Positions 1-9,044 of a stretch of 64,000 nt of DNA are shown here, piece by piece; the first letter of the stretch is position 1; every line of letters starts with the position of its first letter. A program made the translations under genes and the position numbers. The DNA comes from Cupriavidus taiwanensis LMG 19424 (lineage in GTDB: Bacteria; Pseudomonadota; Gammaproteobacteria; Burkholderiales; Burkholderiaceae), in the NCBI RefSeq assembly GCF_000069785.1, contig NC_010530.1:924001-988000 (forward strand), written 5' to 3'. The notes under the pieces were generated by a model. It ran no database searches. It was given only the letters and a program-made list of their open reading frames with translations, and had not been told where the DNA came from.

Positions 1-906
1 CGGCAGGCATTCGATGCGTGGTGGCCGCAAACGGCCGCTGTGCAGCAGTGCGGCGATTTCGGCCAGCCGCGCGCCGCTTGGCATCTTGCTGAACGCGATG
101 GCGGTGCGTACGCCGCGCCGCGCGGCCTCGGCGGGATCGGGGCCGTGGTCGCCGCTGGCCAAGGTCAGGATGGCTACGAGGGTGCCGCCGGGCCTGAGCA
201 GGTCCAGCCCCATCGGCAGGGTGCCGCATCCCACCGCGTCCAGCACCAGGTCGACGCCGGCCGGCGCCCAGGCCCGCACCGCGGCACCGATATCGCTTGC
301 CCGGTAATCGATGGCCAGGTCGCAGCCAAGCGCCATCAGCGCGTCGCGGCGGGCCGCGCTGCAGGTGGCGGCGACGGTGGCGCCGGCGGCCCTTGCCAGC
401 TGCACGGCGAACGTGCCGACCGCGCCCGCGCCGCCGTGCACCAGCACGGTCTGGCCCGGGCGTAGTGCGCCATCATCGAACAGTCCGGTCCAGGCCGCCA
501 GCGCCGGGGTCGGCACCGCCGCGGCTTCGGCGAATCCGACGTTGTCCGGAATCGGCACCACGCAATCCTGGCCCACGGCTACGTATTCCGCATACGATCC
601 CCACTGGCCGGCGCCGACCCCGGTCTGCGCGAACACCCGCTGTCCGCGCACAAAGCCCGTGACGCCAGCGCCGACCGCGGCCACTACGCCGCTGGCATCG
701 AAGCCGAGCACAAAGGGAAAGGTGGCTTGCATGAAGGCGCTCAGATAACCCTCGCGGCATTTCCAGTCGGCGGGATTCACGCCGGCGCAGGCGACGCGGA
801 TCAGCACTTCGCCGGCTGCCGGCGCTGGCGTTGCGACCTGACCAAGCCGGATGACCTCGGGCCCGCCGTGACGGTCGATCAGCACCGCGCGCATGTTCTC
901 TTGCAT
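1..906 (-). CDS. MDR-family NAD(P)H oxidoreductase (quinone-oxidoreductase-like), C-terminus cut by window edge
   Basis: Medium-chain dehydrogenase/reductase. The N-terminal GroES-like domain is visible (GGPEVIRLGQ, AGVNPADWK), and the nucleotide-binding motif VHGGAGAVGTFAVQLA lies near residue 150. No structural-zinc cysteine lobe is seen, so it is more likely a quinone/enone reductase than a zinc alcohol dehydrogenase; the substrate is unknown. The start at 906 is set by GAGG eight bases upstream, and that site lies inside the end of the upstream SDR gene (5-bp gap), which suggests translational coupling. The reading frame is open to the first base of the window, so the C-terminus is missing only because of the window edge. 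Confidence 0.85.
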   Translation of the reverse strand, partial: MQENMRAVLIDRHGGPEVIRLGQVATPAPAAGEVLIRVACAGVNPADWKCREGYLSAFMQATFPFVLGFDASGVVAAVGAGVTGFVRGQRVFAQTGVGAGQWGSYAEYVAVGQDCVVPIPDNVGFAEAAAVPTPALAAWTGLFDDGALRPGQTVLVHGGAGAVGTFAVQLARAAGATVAATCSAARRDALMALGCDLAIDYRASDIGAAVRAWAPAGVDLVLDAVGCGTLPMGLDLLRPGGTLVAILTLASGDHGPDPAEAARRGVRTAIAFSKMPSGARLAEIAALLHSGRLRPPRIECLP

Positions 907-911
907 GAGGC

Positions 912-1790
912 TTACCTCGCTGACAGTTGGGGCTGGCCCAGCGCCGGATGCGCCCAGGCCGGGATGACGGGCGGCGGCAGCACGCCCTTGCCATCGAGCG
1001 TGCGGACTTCCAGTCCATGCGCAAGGGGGAAGTGCAAGCTATGGGCGATCCGGCCGGTGTGCCGTCGTGCCGGCGCGCTGCATAGCGCCAGCGCGGTTTC
1101 CACCAGGTATTCGACGGGCTCGGTGGGATAGCCGTCGGGGATATAGCGCTCGCTGCCCGGCGTGAGGATCGCGGTGCTTGGCGCCACGGAGTTGACGGCG
1201 ATTCCATCGGCCTCCAGTTCCGCGGCCAGGCCTTCGGTGAACCGGTTGATGGCCGCCTTGACGGCAGCGTAGGCGGTGACGCCGCCGGAGCGGTCAAAGT
1301 CCTGGTAGGGTCGCGCCGGCGACAGTGCCGTGACCGAGCCCAGGTTCAGGATCCAGCCCGCGCCGCGCGCACGCATCAGTGGTATCGCGGCGCGGCTCAG
1401 CACGAACGGGATGCGCAGGTAGTGGTCCACCGTCCGTTCGAAGGTGTCCAGCGGCATCGTTTCGATGAGGCCGTATTCGGCCAGGCCGGCGTTGTTGACC
1501 AGGATGTCGAGCCCACCAGCGGCCTCGGCGGCCCGCAACACAAGATGGTCGCGCTGCGCGGGATCCTCCAGATCCGCCGCCAGCGCCATAGCGCGGCCGC
1601 CTTGCTGCGTGATCAGCGCCACGGTCTCGGCCAACGTGCCAGGATCGTCCCCGGAGTTGCCGATGCGCCGTGCGCTGGCCACCACCAGGGCGCCTTCCGC
1701 AGCGAAGCGCTGCGCGATGGCACGACCGATGCCGCGGCTGGCGCCGGTCACCAGAGCGATCTTTCCTGCCAGTGTTCCGTGTGCGGTCAT
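912..1790 (-). CDS. Short-chain dehydrogenase/reductase (SDR)
   Basis: A 292-residue classical SDR that should oxidise or reduce an alcohol/ketone with NAD(P). The cofactor motif TGASRGIG is at about residues 15-22, the structural NNAG motif near 98, and the catalytic YAAVK motif near 174-178. The C-terminal tail of about 40 residues beyond the catalytic fold (LDGKGVLPPPVIPAWAHP) is longer than in the shortest family members. The gene starts inside the stop of the Dabb gene (ATGA overlap, 1787-1790) and ends 5 bp before the MDR gene, so it is the third gene of a four-gene operon. The substrate cannot be told from sequence. Confidence 0.9.
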   Translation of the reverse strand: MTAHGTLAGKIALVTGASRGIGRAIAQRFAAEGALVVASARRIGNSGDDPGTLAETVALITQQGGRAMALAADLEDPAQRDHLVLRAAEAAGGLDILVNNAGLAEYGLIETMPLDTFERTVDHYLRIPFVLSRAAIPLMRARGAGWILNLGSVTALSPARPYQDFDRSGGVTAYAAVKAAINRFTEGLAAELEADGIAVNSVAPSTAILTPGSERYIPDGYPTEPVEYLVETALALCSAPARRHTGRIAHSLHFPLAHGLEVRTLDGKGVLPPPVIPAWAHPALGQPQLSAR

Positions 1791-2446
1791 GATGCGCTTT
1801 CCTCCTTAAGGTTGTGGCTGGCAATCAGGCTGGTCGCAAGCGGGCAGAAGGCATGGCAGATCGCCTCGACCGTCCATTCCGGAAACTCCGGGTCGAACCA
1901 GCGGTCGACCCGTCCCCAATGGAACGGGTGCATCAGGTATTCGCCTAGCAGGTCGTCCGCGCTGGCGAATTCCTGTTGCCAGACATGGGTCCATGTGGCC
2001 GGCGACGACACGCGGGCCAGCCGCCAGTTGCGGATCGCGGGCATGTACGTCGGCATCCGCAGCAGATCGTGCTCCAGCGCGCGGACGTGCCAGGGCGGCG
2101 CTTCAGGGCGGACCCGGAACATCAGCGTGCGCCAGACGCCGTCACGCAGCTGCGGAGCGCGCGTGCCGCCCGCGATCGCGCGATAGGCGATGTGATCGGC
2201 CGTTGCGATGCCATCCAGCGCCGCGGCGAGGCCGGCGGCATCGGCCTGTGCGGCGGACGAGTCGGTTTCGATTTGCAGATCGAGCGTGTAGTCGCCGGCG
2301 CCCCAGCTTCCCGCCAGGTTGCGGCCGAGCGCCACCCGGTGCAGGCCGGGCAGCCTTTCAACGCGGTCGAGCAGGGCTGGCCCGGGGTCGGGCATCCCAT
2401 CGCAAATGCCGGCGTGCAGGCGCAGTTGCGCAGTCTCAAGGCGCAT
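1787..2446 (-). CDS. Dabb-type (stress-responsive alpha/beta barrel) protein, probably two tandem domains
   Basis: 219 residues. The C-terminal half (TWTHVWQQEFASADDLLGEY, then HPFHWGRVDRWFDPEFPEW) has the layout of a Dabb dimeric alpha/beta-barrel domain. The N-terminal half (LPGLHRVALGRNLAGSWGAG, then DYTLDLQIE) looks like a second, more diverged copy. Such proteins often serve as small-molecule isomerases, cyclases or monooxygenase-like partners in catabolic operons. No catalytic residues can be named here. It overlaps the upstream small barrel gene by 11 bp and the downstream SDR by 4 bp, so the proteins are almost certainly co-translated. Confidence 0.7.
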   Translation of the reverse strand: MRLETAQLRLHAGICDGMPDPGPALLDRVERLPGLHRVALGRNLAGSWGAGDYTLDLQIETDSSAAQADAAGLAAALDGIATADHIAYRAIAGGTRAPQLRDGVWRTLMFRVRPEAPPWHVRALEHDLLRMPTYMPAIRNWRLARVSSPATWTHVWQQEFASADDLLGEYLMHPFHWGRVDRWFDPEFPEWTVEAICHAFCPLATSLIASHNLKEESAS

Positions 2447-2780
2447 GGCAATGCTCCTTCGGCTGCGGCAGCGCGGGTGTCGCGGCGGCCATCACATGGC
2501 GCCGGCGGGATTCGCACAGGGAGTCTACCGTCGACCAGAAAGCGAGGGCAGGGCCATCAATGCCAGCGCGCATGGCGTAATAGGCTGGCGCATCCGGCAC
2601 TTGCCACAGCAGCCACAACGTATTGGGCGAATCTGGCAGCGCCAGGGGTGGCGACACCCACCGATGCAGCAGCGTCAGGCCCCTGGCGGCGCTGCCGGGC
2701 AGGTAGCGGGATTCCAGCAGGTCAAGCACATCGGGTAGCTGGCCCGGCGCGAGCACGATTTCATCGAGTACGTGGATCAT
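2436..2780 (-). CDS. Small NIPSNAP/ABM-like protein, first gene of the operon
   Basis: 114 residues starting MIHVLDEIVLAPGQ. A longer in-frame start exists at 2846, but the extra 22 residues are not protein-like and would lie in the divergent promoter region, so 2780 was chosen. The sequence (LLESRYLPGSAARGLTLLHR, then TLWLLWQVPDAPAYYAMR and FWSTVDSLCESRRR) has the look of a dimeric ferredoxin-like barrel of the NIPSNAP/antibiotic-monooxygenase type. That is a family-level guess only. It leads the operon 2780 to 1, divergent from the AraC gene at 2938. Confidence 0.65.
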   Translation of the reverse strand: MIHVLDEIVLAPGQLPDVLDLLESRYLPGSAARGLTLLHRWVSPPLALPDSPNTLWLLWQVPDAPAYYAMRAGIDGPALAFWSTVDSLCESRRRHVMAAATPALPQPKEHCHAP

Positions 2781-2937
2781 GGCTGTGTGGGTTCTCTCAT
2801 GGGTTGTCCCGTATAGGCATGGCGTTGCGCGCATGGCAACCTCCATGGCCGCCGGGACGATTATGGAAGGCCCGTTGGCCGCGCACCCCTACCCGGACGA
2901 TCAATCACCGCTACCGAAGCAATCACGACCAGCGCCC

Positions 2938-3951
2938 ATGAACGCCCACATCCCGGGGAATCCCGTCCCTGTTCCGCACGGCATGGTGCAGCGCTTGCTG
3001 GACGAGCTGAAGCGGCAGGGCGTCGAGGTGCCGGATGCCGGCACAGAACCGCCGCGGCCCGCACAGTTCACCGCGCTCTATCGCGCCGCGATCGAGCGGC
3101 TGGAAGCGCTGGTCGCCAAAGGCGACGGCCACCCGCCCATGGGCAAGCAGGAAGTGGATCTGCTGTGCCGCTGCGTGTTGAGTTGCCAGACGCTGCGCGA
3201 GGCGATCCACTGCGCGGCCGATTTCTGCGCGATGCTGTATCCGCGCGCCGGCGCGCTCAGCCTGGGCGAACGCGCGGGCGAGGCGGTCTTTCGGATGGAT
3301 TCGCTGCGGCGGGTGAAATCGTCGGCAGCCTGCCTGGTGGACCTGACGGGACTCTTCTTTTATCTGCTGCTGTTCGGCTGGCTGGTGGGCCAGCCGATAC
3401 GCCCAACCCGGGTCAGCCTGGCGCATCCGCGGCGCGAGGACGCCTTGCCGTTCCTCGGCCTGTTCCATGCGCCAGTGACGTCCGGCAACCCAGCCTACGG
3501 CTTCGACTTCGACCAGGCCTTGCTCGACCGGCCGGTGGTGCGCCAGGCTGCGGAGCTTCAGGCTTTCCTGAAGGACCTGCCTTACCGGCTGGTCGGGGCG
3601 CCGGTCGAAGTGGTGTCGCTGAGCCAGCAAGTGCGCGGCACGCTGCACGCGGCGCTGGTGCATGGCGCGCGGCTGCCGACGCTGGCCGAGCTGGCAGTGC
3701 GCTTCGATGTCAGCGAACCGACGCTGCGCCGCCGGCTCGCGGCAGACGGCAGCAGCTATCGGCAATTGCGCGAGCACAGCCTGCAGGAATACGCCGAGCA
3801 ATGCCTGCGGACCACCCGCTGGACCATTGGCAGGATCGCCGAGCAGCTTGGCTTTGCCAGCGAGGAAGCCTTTCGCCGCGCCTTCCAGCGCTGGACCGGG
3901 CACGCGCCCACGCAGTTCAGGCGTGCCAGCCAGGGTATGCCCACGGGGTAA
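2938..3951 (+). CDS. AraC-family transcriptional regulator (arabinose-binding-like N-domain)
   Basis: 337 residues. The N-terminal 230 residues fit the effector domain found in OruR/ArgR-type AraC proteins. The C-terminal HTH pair is clear: LAELAVRFDVSEPTLRRRLA and then WTIGRIAEQLGFASEEAFRR, followed by the typical GHAPTQFRR end. The start MNAHIPG at 2938 is preferred over upstream in-frame ATGs because those lie in the shared intergenic region. It is divergent from the four-gene operon 2780-1 and 174 bp upstream of the molybdenum hydroxylase operon in the same direction, so it may control either or both. Confidence 0.85.
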   Translation: MNAHIPGNPVPVPHGMVQRLLDELKRQGVEVPDAGTEPPRPAQFTALYRAAIERLEALVAKGDGHPPMGKQEVDLLCRCVLSCQTLREAIHCAADFCAMLYPRAGALSLGERAGEAVFRMDSLRRVKSSAACLVDLTGLFFYLLLFGWLVGQPIRPTRVSLAHPRREDALPFLGLFHAPVTSGNPAYGFDFDQALLDRPVVRQAAELQAFLKDLPYRLVGAPVEVVSLSQQVRGTLHAALVHGARLPTLAELAVRFDVSEPTLRRRLAADGSSYRQLREHSLQEYAEQCLRTTRWTIGRIAEQLGFASEEAFRRAFQRWTGHAPTQFRRASQGMPTG

Positions 3952-4125
3952 GCGCGCGGCACTGCGGTAATTCGTGCACGGCGCCGGCGGCAATATATGC
4001 AAAGCCGGCAGGAACGGCGGCATCGGCCGCTCGCCCGCTGCAACGTGGCGAAGCCCTGGCAGCCGATGGCATGACGCTTGCTGCCTCCGTTCCATTCCCC
4101 GGAACATGACCCAGCGGAGGCGCCC

Positions 4126-4668
4126 ATGGCACTGGAAGACCCGCTTGCTCCCCCGGCAGCCGAGGCCGGCGCTCTGCAACAGATCCCCACGACGCTGCAC
4201 ATCAACGGCATCACCCACGAGCTGCTGCTGGCCCCGTGGGTGATTCTGCTCGACCTGCTGCGCGAGCAACTGCAGCTCACCGGCACCAAGAAGGGCTGCG
4301 ACCACGGCCAATGCGGCGCATGCACGGTGCTGATCGGCGGCAAGCGCATGAAGTCCTGCCTGTGCCTGGCCGTGTCCTATGACGGGGCCGACATCACCAC
4401 CGTCGAGGGGCTGGCCGACCGCGACAGCGGCGTGCTGCATCCGCTGCAGCAGGCCTTTATCGACCATGACGCGTTCCAGTGCGGCTATTGCACGCCGGGG
4501 CAGCTGTGCTCCGCGGTGGGCTTGCTGAACGAGCATCCGCCGGCGAGCCGGCAGGAGATCCGCGAGCGCATGAGCGGCAACCTGTGCCGCTGCGGCGCAT
4601 ATGCGCAGATCGTGGCAGCGATTGCCGAAGTCGCCCGGCTGCCGGACAGCGACCAGGAGCCGTCATGA
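4126..4668 (+). CDS. Molybdenum hydroxylase [2Fe-2S] subunit (PaoA/YagT-like)
   Basis: 180 residues carrying two [2Fe-2S] clusters. The plant-type cluster motif is [10 protein letters not shown] and the second cluster is QCGYCTPGQ with NLCRCGAY. It passes electrons from the Mo site to FAD in an aldehyde oxidase/xanthine dehydrogenase-type enzyme. The start is fixed by AGCGGAGG just before ATG at 4126. Unlike E. coli PaoA, no twin-arginine signal is seen (the N-terminus is MALEDPLAPP), so a cytoplasmic enzyme is inferred. It overlaps the FAD subunit by ATGA. Confidence 0.92.
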   Translation: MALEDPLAPPAAEAGALQQIPTTLHINGITHELLLAPWVILLDLLREQLQLTGTKKGCDHGQCGACTVLIGGKRMKSCLCLAVSYDGADITTVEGLADRDSGVLHPLQQAFIDHDAFQCGYCTPGQLCSAVGLLNEHPPASRQEIRERMSGNLCRCGAYAQIVAAIAEVARLPDSDQEPS

Positions 4669-5765
4669 ACCCGTTCCGCTATGCGCGCGCGACCACGGTG
4701 GAAGCCGCGCTGCAGTCGATCGCCGAGGCGCAGCAGGCCGCGGGCGCGCAGAGCCTTGGCGACTTGCGCGCGCCACACTTCCTGGCCGCCGGCACCAACC
4801 TGATCGACCTGGTCAAGGGCGGCATGATGCATCCGGCCGCGCTGGTCGACGTCAGGCAACTGCCACTGCGGATGATCGAGGCGACGGCCGAAGGCGGGCT
4901 CAAGCTGGGCGCGCTGGCCAGCAACGCCGATACGGCGCAGCACCCGCTGGTGCGCGGGCAGTATCCGCTGCTGCGCGCCGCGATCCTGGCCGGGGCCTCG
5001 GCGCAGATCCGCAATATGGCCACCAACGGCGGCAACCTGCTGCAACGCACGCGCTGCTATTACTTCTACGATCCTGGCGTGCCCTGCAACAAGCGCGAGC
5101 CCGGCAGCGGCTGCCCGGCGGCGACCGGGCTGGCGCGCCAGCATGCCATCCTGGGCGCGAGCGAGCATTGCGTCGCCACCCATCCGTCCGACATGTGCGT
5201 GGCACTGGCGGCGCTGGGGGCGGTGGTGCACGTGGCATCGGCCGGCGGGCGCCGCGAAATTCCGTTTCATGACTTCCATCGGCTGCCTGAGGACAGGCCG
5301 CACATCGACACCACGCTGCGCCCCGATGAACTGATCACCCACATCGTGCTGCCGCCCGCCGCCGGGTTCGCGCGCCATGCCTGCTACCTGAAGATCCGCG
5401 AGCGCGCGTCATTTGCGTTCGCGCTGGTGTCGGTGGCTGCCGCACTGGACCTCGCCGACGATGGTACCGTGCGTGCCGCGCGGCTGGCGCTCGGCGGCGT
5501 GGCTCACAAGCCGTGGCGCGATCCCGAGGCCGAGGCGCAGCTGCAGGGCCGGCCCGCCAGCGCCGAACACTTTGCTGCCGCGGCCCGCTTCCTGCTGCGC
5601 GATGCGCGCGCCTGGGGCGGCCCGGCCGTGCCCCAGAGCTTGCCGGGCAACAGCTTCAAGATCGCGCTGGCCGAGCGCGCCATCGTGCGCGCGCTGGAAA
5701 TGGCCGTCGCCGGCGTGCTCAGCAATACCGGCGAAGACGCGTTCACCGAGGAGGACCTGCCATGA
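4665..5765 (+). CDS. Molybdenum hydroxylase FAD subunit with extra Fe-S insert (PaoB/YagS-like)
   Basis: 366 residues of the CO-dehydrogenase-flavoprotein type. FAD-binding stretches are AAGTNLIDLVKGG and [15 protein letters not shown]. Directly after comes a cysteine-rich insert (TRCYYFYDPGVPCNKREPGS, then GC, and further on EHC and DMC). In E. coli PaoB the corresponding insert binds a [4Fe-4S] cluster, so the same is expected here. It overlaps the genes on both sides by ATGA, which implies coupled translation of all three subunits. Confidence 0.9.
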   Translation: MNPFRYARATTVEAALQSIAEAQQAAGAQSLGDLRAPHFLAAGTNLIDLVKGGMMHPAALVDVRQLPLRMIEATAEGGLKLGALASNADTAQHPLVRGQYPLLRAAILAGASAQIRNMATNGGNLLQRTRCYYFYDPGVPCNKREPGSGCPAATGLARQHAILGASEHCVATHPSDMCVALAALGAVVHVASAGGRREIPFHDFHRLPEDRPHIDTTLRPDELITHIVLPPAAGFARHACYLKIRERASFAFALVSVAAALDLADDGTVRAARLALGGVAHKPWRDPEAEAQLQGRPASAEHFAAAARFLLRDARAWGGPAVPQSLPGNSFKIALAERAIVRALEMAVAGVLSNTGEDAFTEEDLP

Positions 5766-8041
5766 ACGATCCGATCCCGCAATGCGCGCCGCGCGCGCGG
5801 CCCGGCACCGGCGAGGTCGGCATCGGCACGCCGGTCTCACGTATCGATGGCGTGGCCAAGGTCACCGGCACGGCCCGCTATGCCGCCGAGCATCCGGCCT
5901 TCGACCTGGCGCACGGGGTGGTGGTCAACAGCACCATTGCGCGCGGGCGCATCGTGTCGATCGATTGCGACGCCGCGCTGGCGGTGCCGGGCGTGATCGA
6001 CGTGCTGACCCATGAACGCCGCCCGCATGTGCGTTCGCTCGACCTGTTCTACAAGGACATGGTCGCTCCCGCCGGTTCGCCGTTCAAGCCGCTGCACGAC
6101 GCGCGCATCTGGTACAGCGGCCAGCCGATCGCGCTGGTGGTGGCAGAGACCTTCGAGGCGGCGCGCCATGCGGCGACGCTGGTGCGCGCGCAGTACCAGG
6201 CATGGCCGCACCAGACCAGCCTGCTGGACCATCTGGACCGCGCCGGCAAGCCGATGCGCTTCAAGGTGGGCTATTCCGGTCCGCCCCGGCCGCGCGGCGA
6301 TGCCGACGCCGCCTTCGCGCGCGCGCCGTGCAAGGTCGACGCCGAGTTCTACAGCGGTGTGGAGCACCACAACCCGATGGAGATGCACGCCACCACGGTG
6401 ATCCGCGGCGGCGACGGCCACCTGACGATCTATGACAAGACCCAGGGCTCGCAGAACTCGCGCTGGATGGTGTCGCGCGTGTTCGGCCTGCCGCGGCGCA
6501 AGGTCACGGTGCGCAATGAATACGTGGGCGGCGCATTCGGATCCGGGCTGCGGCCGCAGTACCAGCTGATCCTGGCCGTGATGGCGTCGCTGGCGCTGGA
6601 GCGTTCCGTGCGGGTGGTGCTGACGCGGCCGCAGATGTTCACCTTCTGCCACCGGCCCGAGACCTGGCAGCGTGTGCGGCTGGGCGCCGACGCGGATGGC
6701 AGGCTGGTGAGCCTGATCCACGAAGCCGTGGCCGAGACCTCGCGCATGGAGCACTATGTCGAGGTGGTGGTCAACTGGTCCACGCAGCTCTATGCGTCCG
6801 AGACAAGCCGGCAGGACTATCAACTGGTCGACCTCGACCAGCCTACCCCGGCCGACATGCGCGCGCCGGGCGCCGCGCACGGCGTGCATGCGATCGAGGT
6901 GGCGATGGATGAATTGTCCTATGCGGTGGGGATGGACCCGCTGGCGCTGCGGCTCAAGAACTACGCCGAGCGCGACGGCGCCAGCGGGCTGCCGTTCTCG
7001 AGCAAGGCACTGCGGGAATGCTACGCGCAGGGCGCGCAACGGTTCGGCTGGGCCGGGCGGCCGCCGCAGCCGCGCTCGATGCGCGATGGCCACGAGCTGA
7101 TCGGCTGGGGCATGGCCAGCGGCACCTGGGACGCGCTGCAGATGTTCAGCCGCGCCCGCGCGGTGTTCCGCGCCGACGGCCGGCTCGAGGTAGCGTGCGC
7201 GGCCACCGACATCGGCACCGGCACGCTGACGGTAATGAGCCAGATCGCCGCCGCGTCGCTGGGCCTGCCGCTGGAGCAGGTGACGTTCGTGCTGGGCGAC
7301 TCGGACCTGCCGGTGGCCCCTGTGGAAGGCGGTTCGGCGCATGTGGCCACGGTCGGCACGGCGGTCGACGGCGTGTGCGACAAGCTGCGCCGGATGCTGT
7401 GGCACATGGCGCGGCGCATGCAGGGCTCCGGCTTCGAGCAGGCGCGCTACGAGGACCTGGTCTTCGGGAACGGGCAGGTCAGCCTGCGCGCCAGCCCCGG
7501 CGTGTCGTTGCCGCTGACCGGCATCCTGGCAGCGGCACGGCGCACGCAGATCGAGGCATCGTTCCTGCAATGGCCCAATCTGTTCAAACAGAAGCAATAC
7601 ACGCGCGCCGCGCACTCGGCCGTGTTCTGCGAGGTGCGCGTGGACGAGGCGCTGGGCACCGTGCGTGTGACGCGCGTGGTCAGCGCGGTGGCGGCGGGCC
7701 GCATCATCAACCCGAAGACCGCGCGCAGCCAGATCCTCGGCGGCATGGTGTGGGGCATCGGCCAGGCGCTGCACGAGGAAACGCACAGCGACCATGCGCT
7801 CGGCCGCTTCATGAACCGCAATATTGCCGAGTACCACATCGCCTCGCATGCCGATATCCAGGACCTGGACGTGATCTTTGTCGACGAGGACGACCGCGTC
7901 GTCAGCAGCCTGGGCGCCAAGGGCGTGGGCGAAATCGGGCTGGTGGGCGTGGCCGCCGCGATCAGCAATGCCATCTTTCACGCCACCGGCAAGCGGCTGC
8001 GCAGCACGCCGATGACGCCGGACAAGGTCATGGCCCGCTGA
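5762..8041 (+). CDS. Molybdenum hydroxylase large Mo-cofactor subunit (PaoC/YagR-like)
   Basis: 759 residues. It binds the molybdopterin cytosine dinucleotide cofactor and the substrate. Visible marks are the Gly-rich loop GGAFGSGLRPQY, MRAPGAAHGVHAIEVAMDEL around residue 370, and the C-terminal GVGEIG, whose Glu (about residue 724) is the expected catalytic base. The usual MRAPGEAPG loop reads MRAPGAAHG here, which may alter substrate handling compared with the paralogue at 39258. The true substrate is unknown; aromatic aldehydes are the family's common ones. No XdhC/PaoD-type maturation chaperone follows. Confidence 0.9.
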   Translation: MNDPIPQCAPRARPGTGEVGIGTPVSRIDGVAKVTGTARYAAEHPAFDLAHGVVVNSTIARGRIVSIDCDAALAVPGVIDVLTHERRPHVRSLDLFYKDMVAPAGSPFKPLHDARIWYSGQPIALVVAETFEAARHAATLVRAQYQAWPHQTSLLDHLDRAGKPMRFKVGYSGPPRPRGDADAAFARAPCKVDAEFYSGVEHHNPMEMHATTVIRGGDGHLTIYDKTQGSQNSRWMVSRVFGLPRRKVTVRNEYVGGAFGSGLRPQYQLILAVMASLALERSVRVVLTRPQMFTFCHRPETWQRVRLGADADGRLVSLIHEAVAETSRMEHYVEVVVNWSTQLYASETSRQDYQLVDLDQPTPADMRAPGAAHGVHAIEVAMDELSYAVGMDPLALRLKNYAERDGASGLPFSSKALRECYAQGAQRFGWAGRPPQPRSMRDGHELIGWGMASGTWDALQMFSRARAVFRADGRLEVACAATDIGTGTLTVMSQIAAASLGLPLEQVTFVLGDSDLPVAPVEGGSAHVATVGTAVDGVCDKLRRMLWHMARRMQGSGFEQARYEDLVFGNGQVSLRASPGVSLPLTGILAAARRTQIEASFLQWPNLFKQKQYTRAAHSAVFCEVRVDEALGTVRVTRVVSAVAAGRIINPKTARSQILGGMVWGIGQALHEETHSDHALGRFMNRNIAEYHIASHADIQDLDVIFVDEDDRVVSSLGAKGVGEIGLVGVAAAISNAIFHATGKRLRSTPMTPDKVMAR

Positions 8042-8059
8042 GAGCGGGGTGGCCGCCGT

Positions 8060-8968
8060 TCAGCGCCGCTGCGCCAGCCAGATCCCCGCCGCGATCGCGG
8101 CCAGCCCGACGCCGTGGTACCAGCGCGGCCAGTCGCCCAGCAGAACCGTCGACAGCAGCGCGGCGAAGACTGGCGTCAGCGTGATGAAGAACACCGGCAG
8201 CTGCGCGCCCGCGCGCGCGATGGCGCGGTCCCAGGCAAAGTAGGCCAGCAGCGACGGGATGGTCGCGACATAGAGCAGGATGCCCGCGACCTTGCCGTTC
8301 CATTGCAGCGGCTGATCCAGCGTCAACAGCTCCCATGCCGTCACCGGCGCGCTGGCCAGCACGCCGGTGACGATCTGCGCGAACAGCAGCACGGGCAGGG
8401 GCAGCGCAGGGCGTTGCTTGCGCAGCAGCCAGGTGTAGGCGCTCCAGGCGATGGTGGCCGCCAGCATGTAGAGGTCGCCGGGCACCAGGTCCAGCTGCGC
8501 CAGCCGCGCCAGCTCGCCGCGCACCAGCACGAAGGTCACACCCACCATGCACAGCAGCGCGCCGGCAACGTGCCAGGGCCTGACGCGTTCGCCAAAGCAC
8601 AGCGCGCCGATCACGATCAGAAACAGCGGCGTGGAGGCGCCGATCAGCGTCACGTTGATCGGCGTCGAGCTGGTCAATGCCAGGTACTGGAGCGCGTTAT
8701 AGCTGGCAATCGACAGGATGCCCATGGCGGTGATCACGCCCGCGTGCCGGCGCAGCACCGCGCGGTGCTCGACCACGCCGCGCCAGGCAAAGGGCGCCAG
8801 CAGCATGCCGGCCAGCACCCAGCGCGCCCAGTTCAGCGCGACGGGCGGCACCGTGCCGGCGGCAAGCCGGCCCACGATGGCGTTGCCGGCCCAGCTCAGC
8901 GGCGGGAAGGTCAGCAGGAACAGGGTAGTCCAGTCGATGCGTCGGGTGCTGGGGTTGCTGGCGGGCAT
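8060..8968 (-). CDS. EamA/DMT-family transporter
   Basis: 302 residues with about ten hydrophobic segments in the two-repeat EamA layout. The first repeat starts TLFLLTFPPLSWAGNAIVGR; each repeat ends in a strongly hydrophobic pair of helices. It is expected to be an inner-membrane metabolite exporter or permease, but the substrate cannot be predicted. It is convergent with the molybdenum hydroxylase operon (18 bp between stop codons), and its start is 76 bp from the converging hipA end, so it stands as a single transcription unit. Confidence 0.88.
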   Translation of the reverse strand: MPASNPSTRRIDWTTLFLLTFPPLSWAGNAIVGRLAAGTVPPVALNWARWVLAGMLLAPFAWRGVVEHRAVLRRHAGVITAMGILSIASYNALQYLALTSSTPINVTLIGASTPLFLIVIGALCFGERVRPWHVAGALLCMVGVTFVLVRGELARLAQLDLVPGDLYMLAATIAWSAYTWLLRKQRPALPLPVLLFAQIVTGVLASAPVTAWELLTLDQPLQWNGKVAGILLYVATIPSLLAYFAWDRAIARAGAQLPVFFITLTPVFAALLSTVLLGDWPRWYHGVGLAAIAAGIWLAQRR

Positions 8969-9044
8969 GGGGCGAGGTCGATGGGCGGATGGCGCATTAT
9001 CGGCGATGGCGATGCTTTAGGTGCCGCGACGCCGGCGCGGGCAC

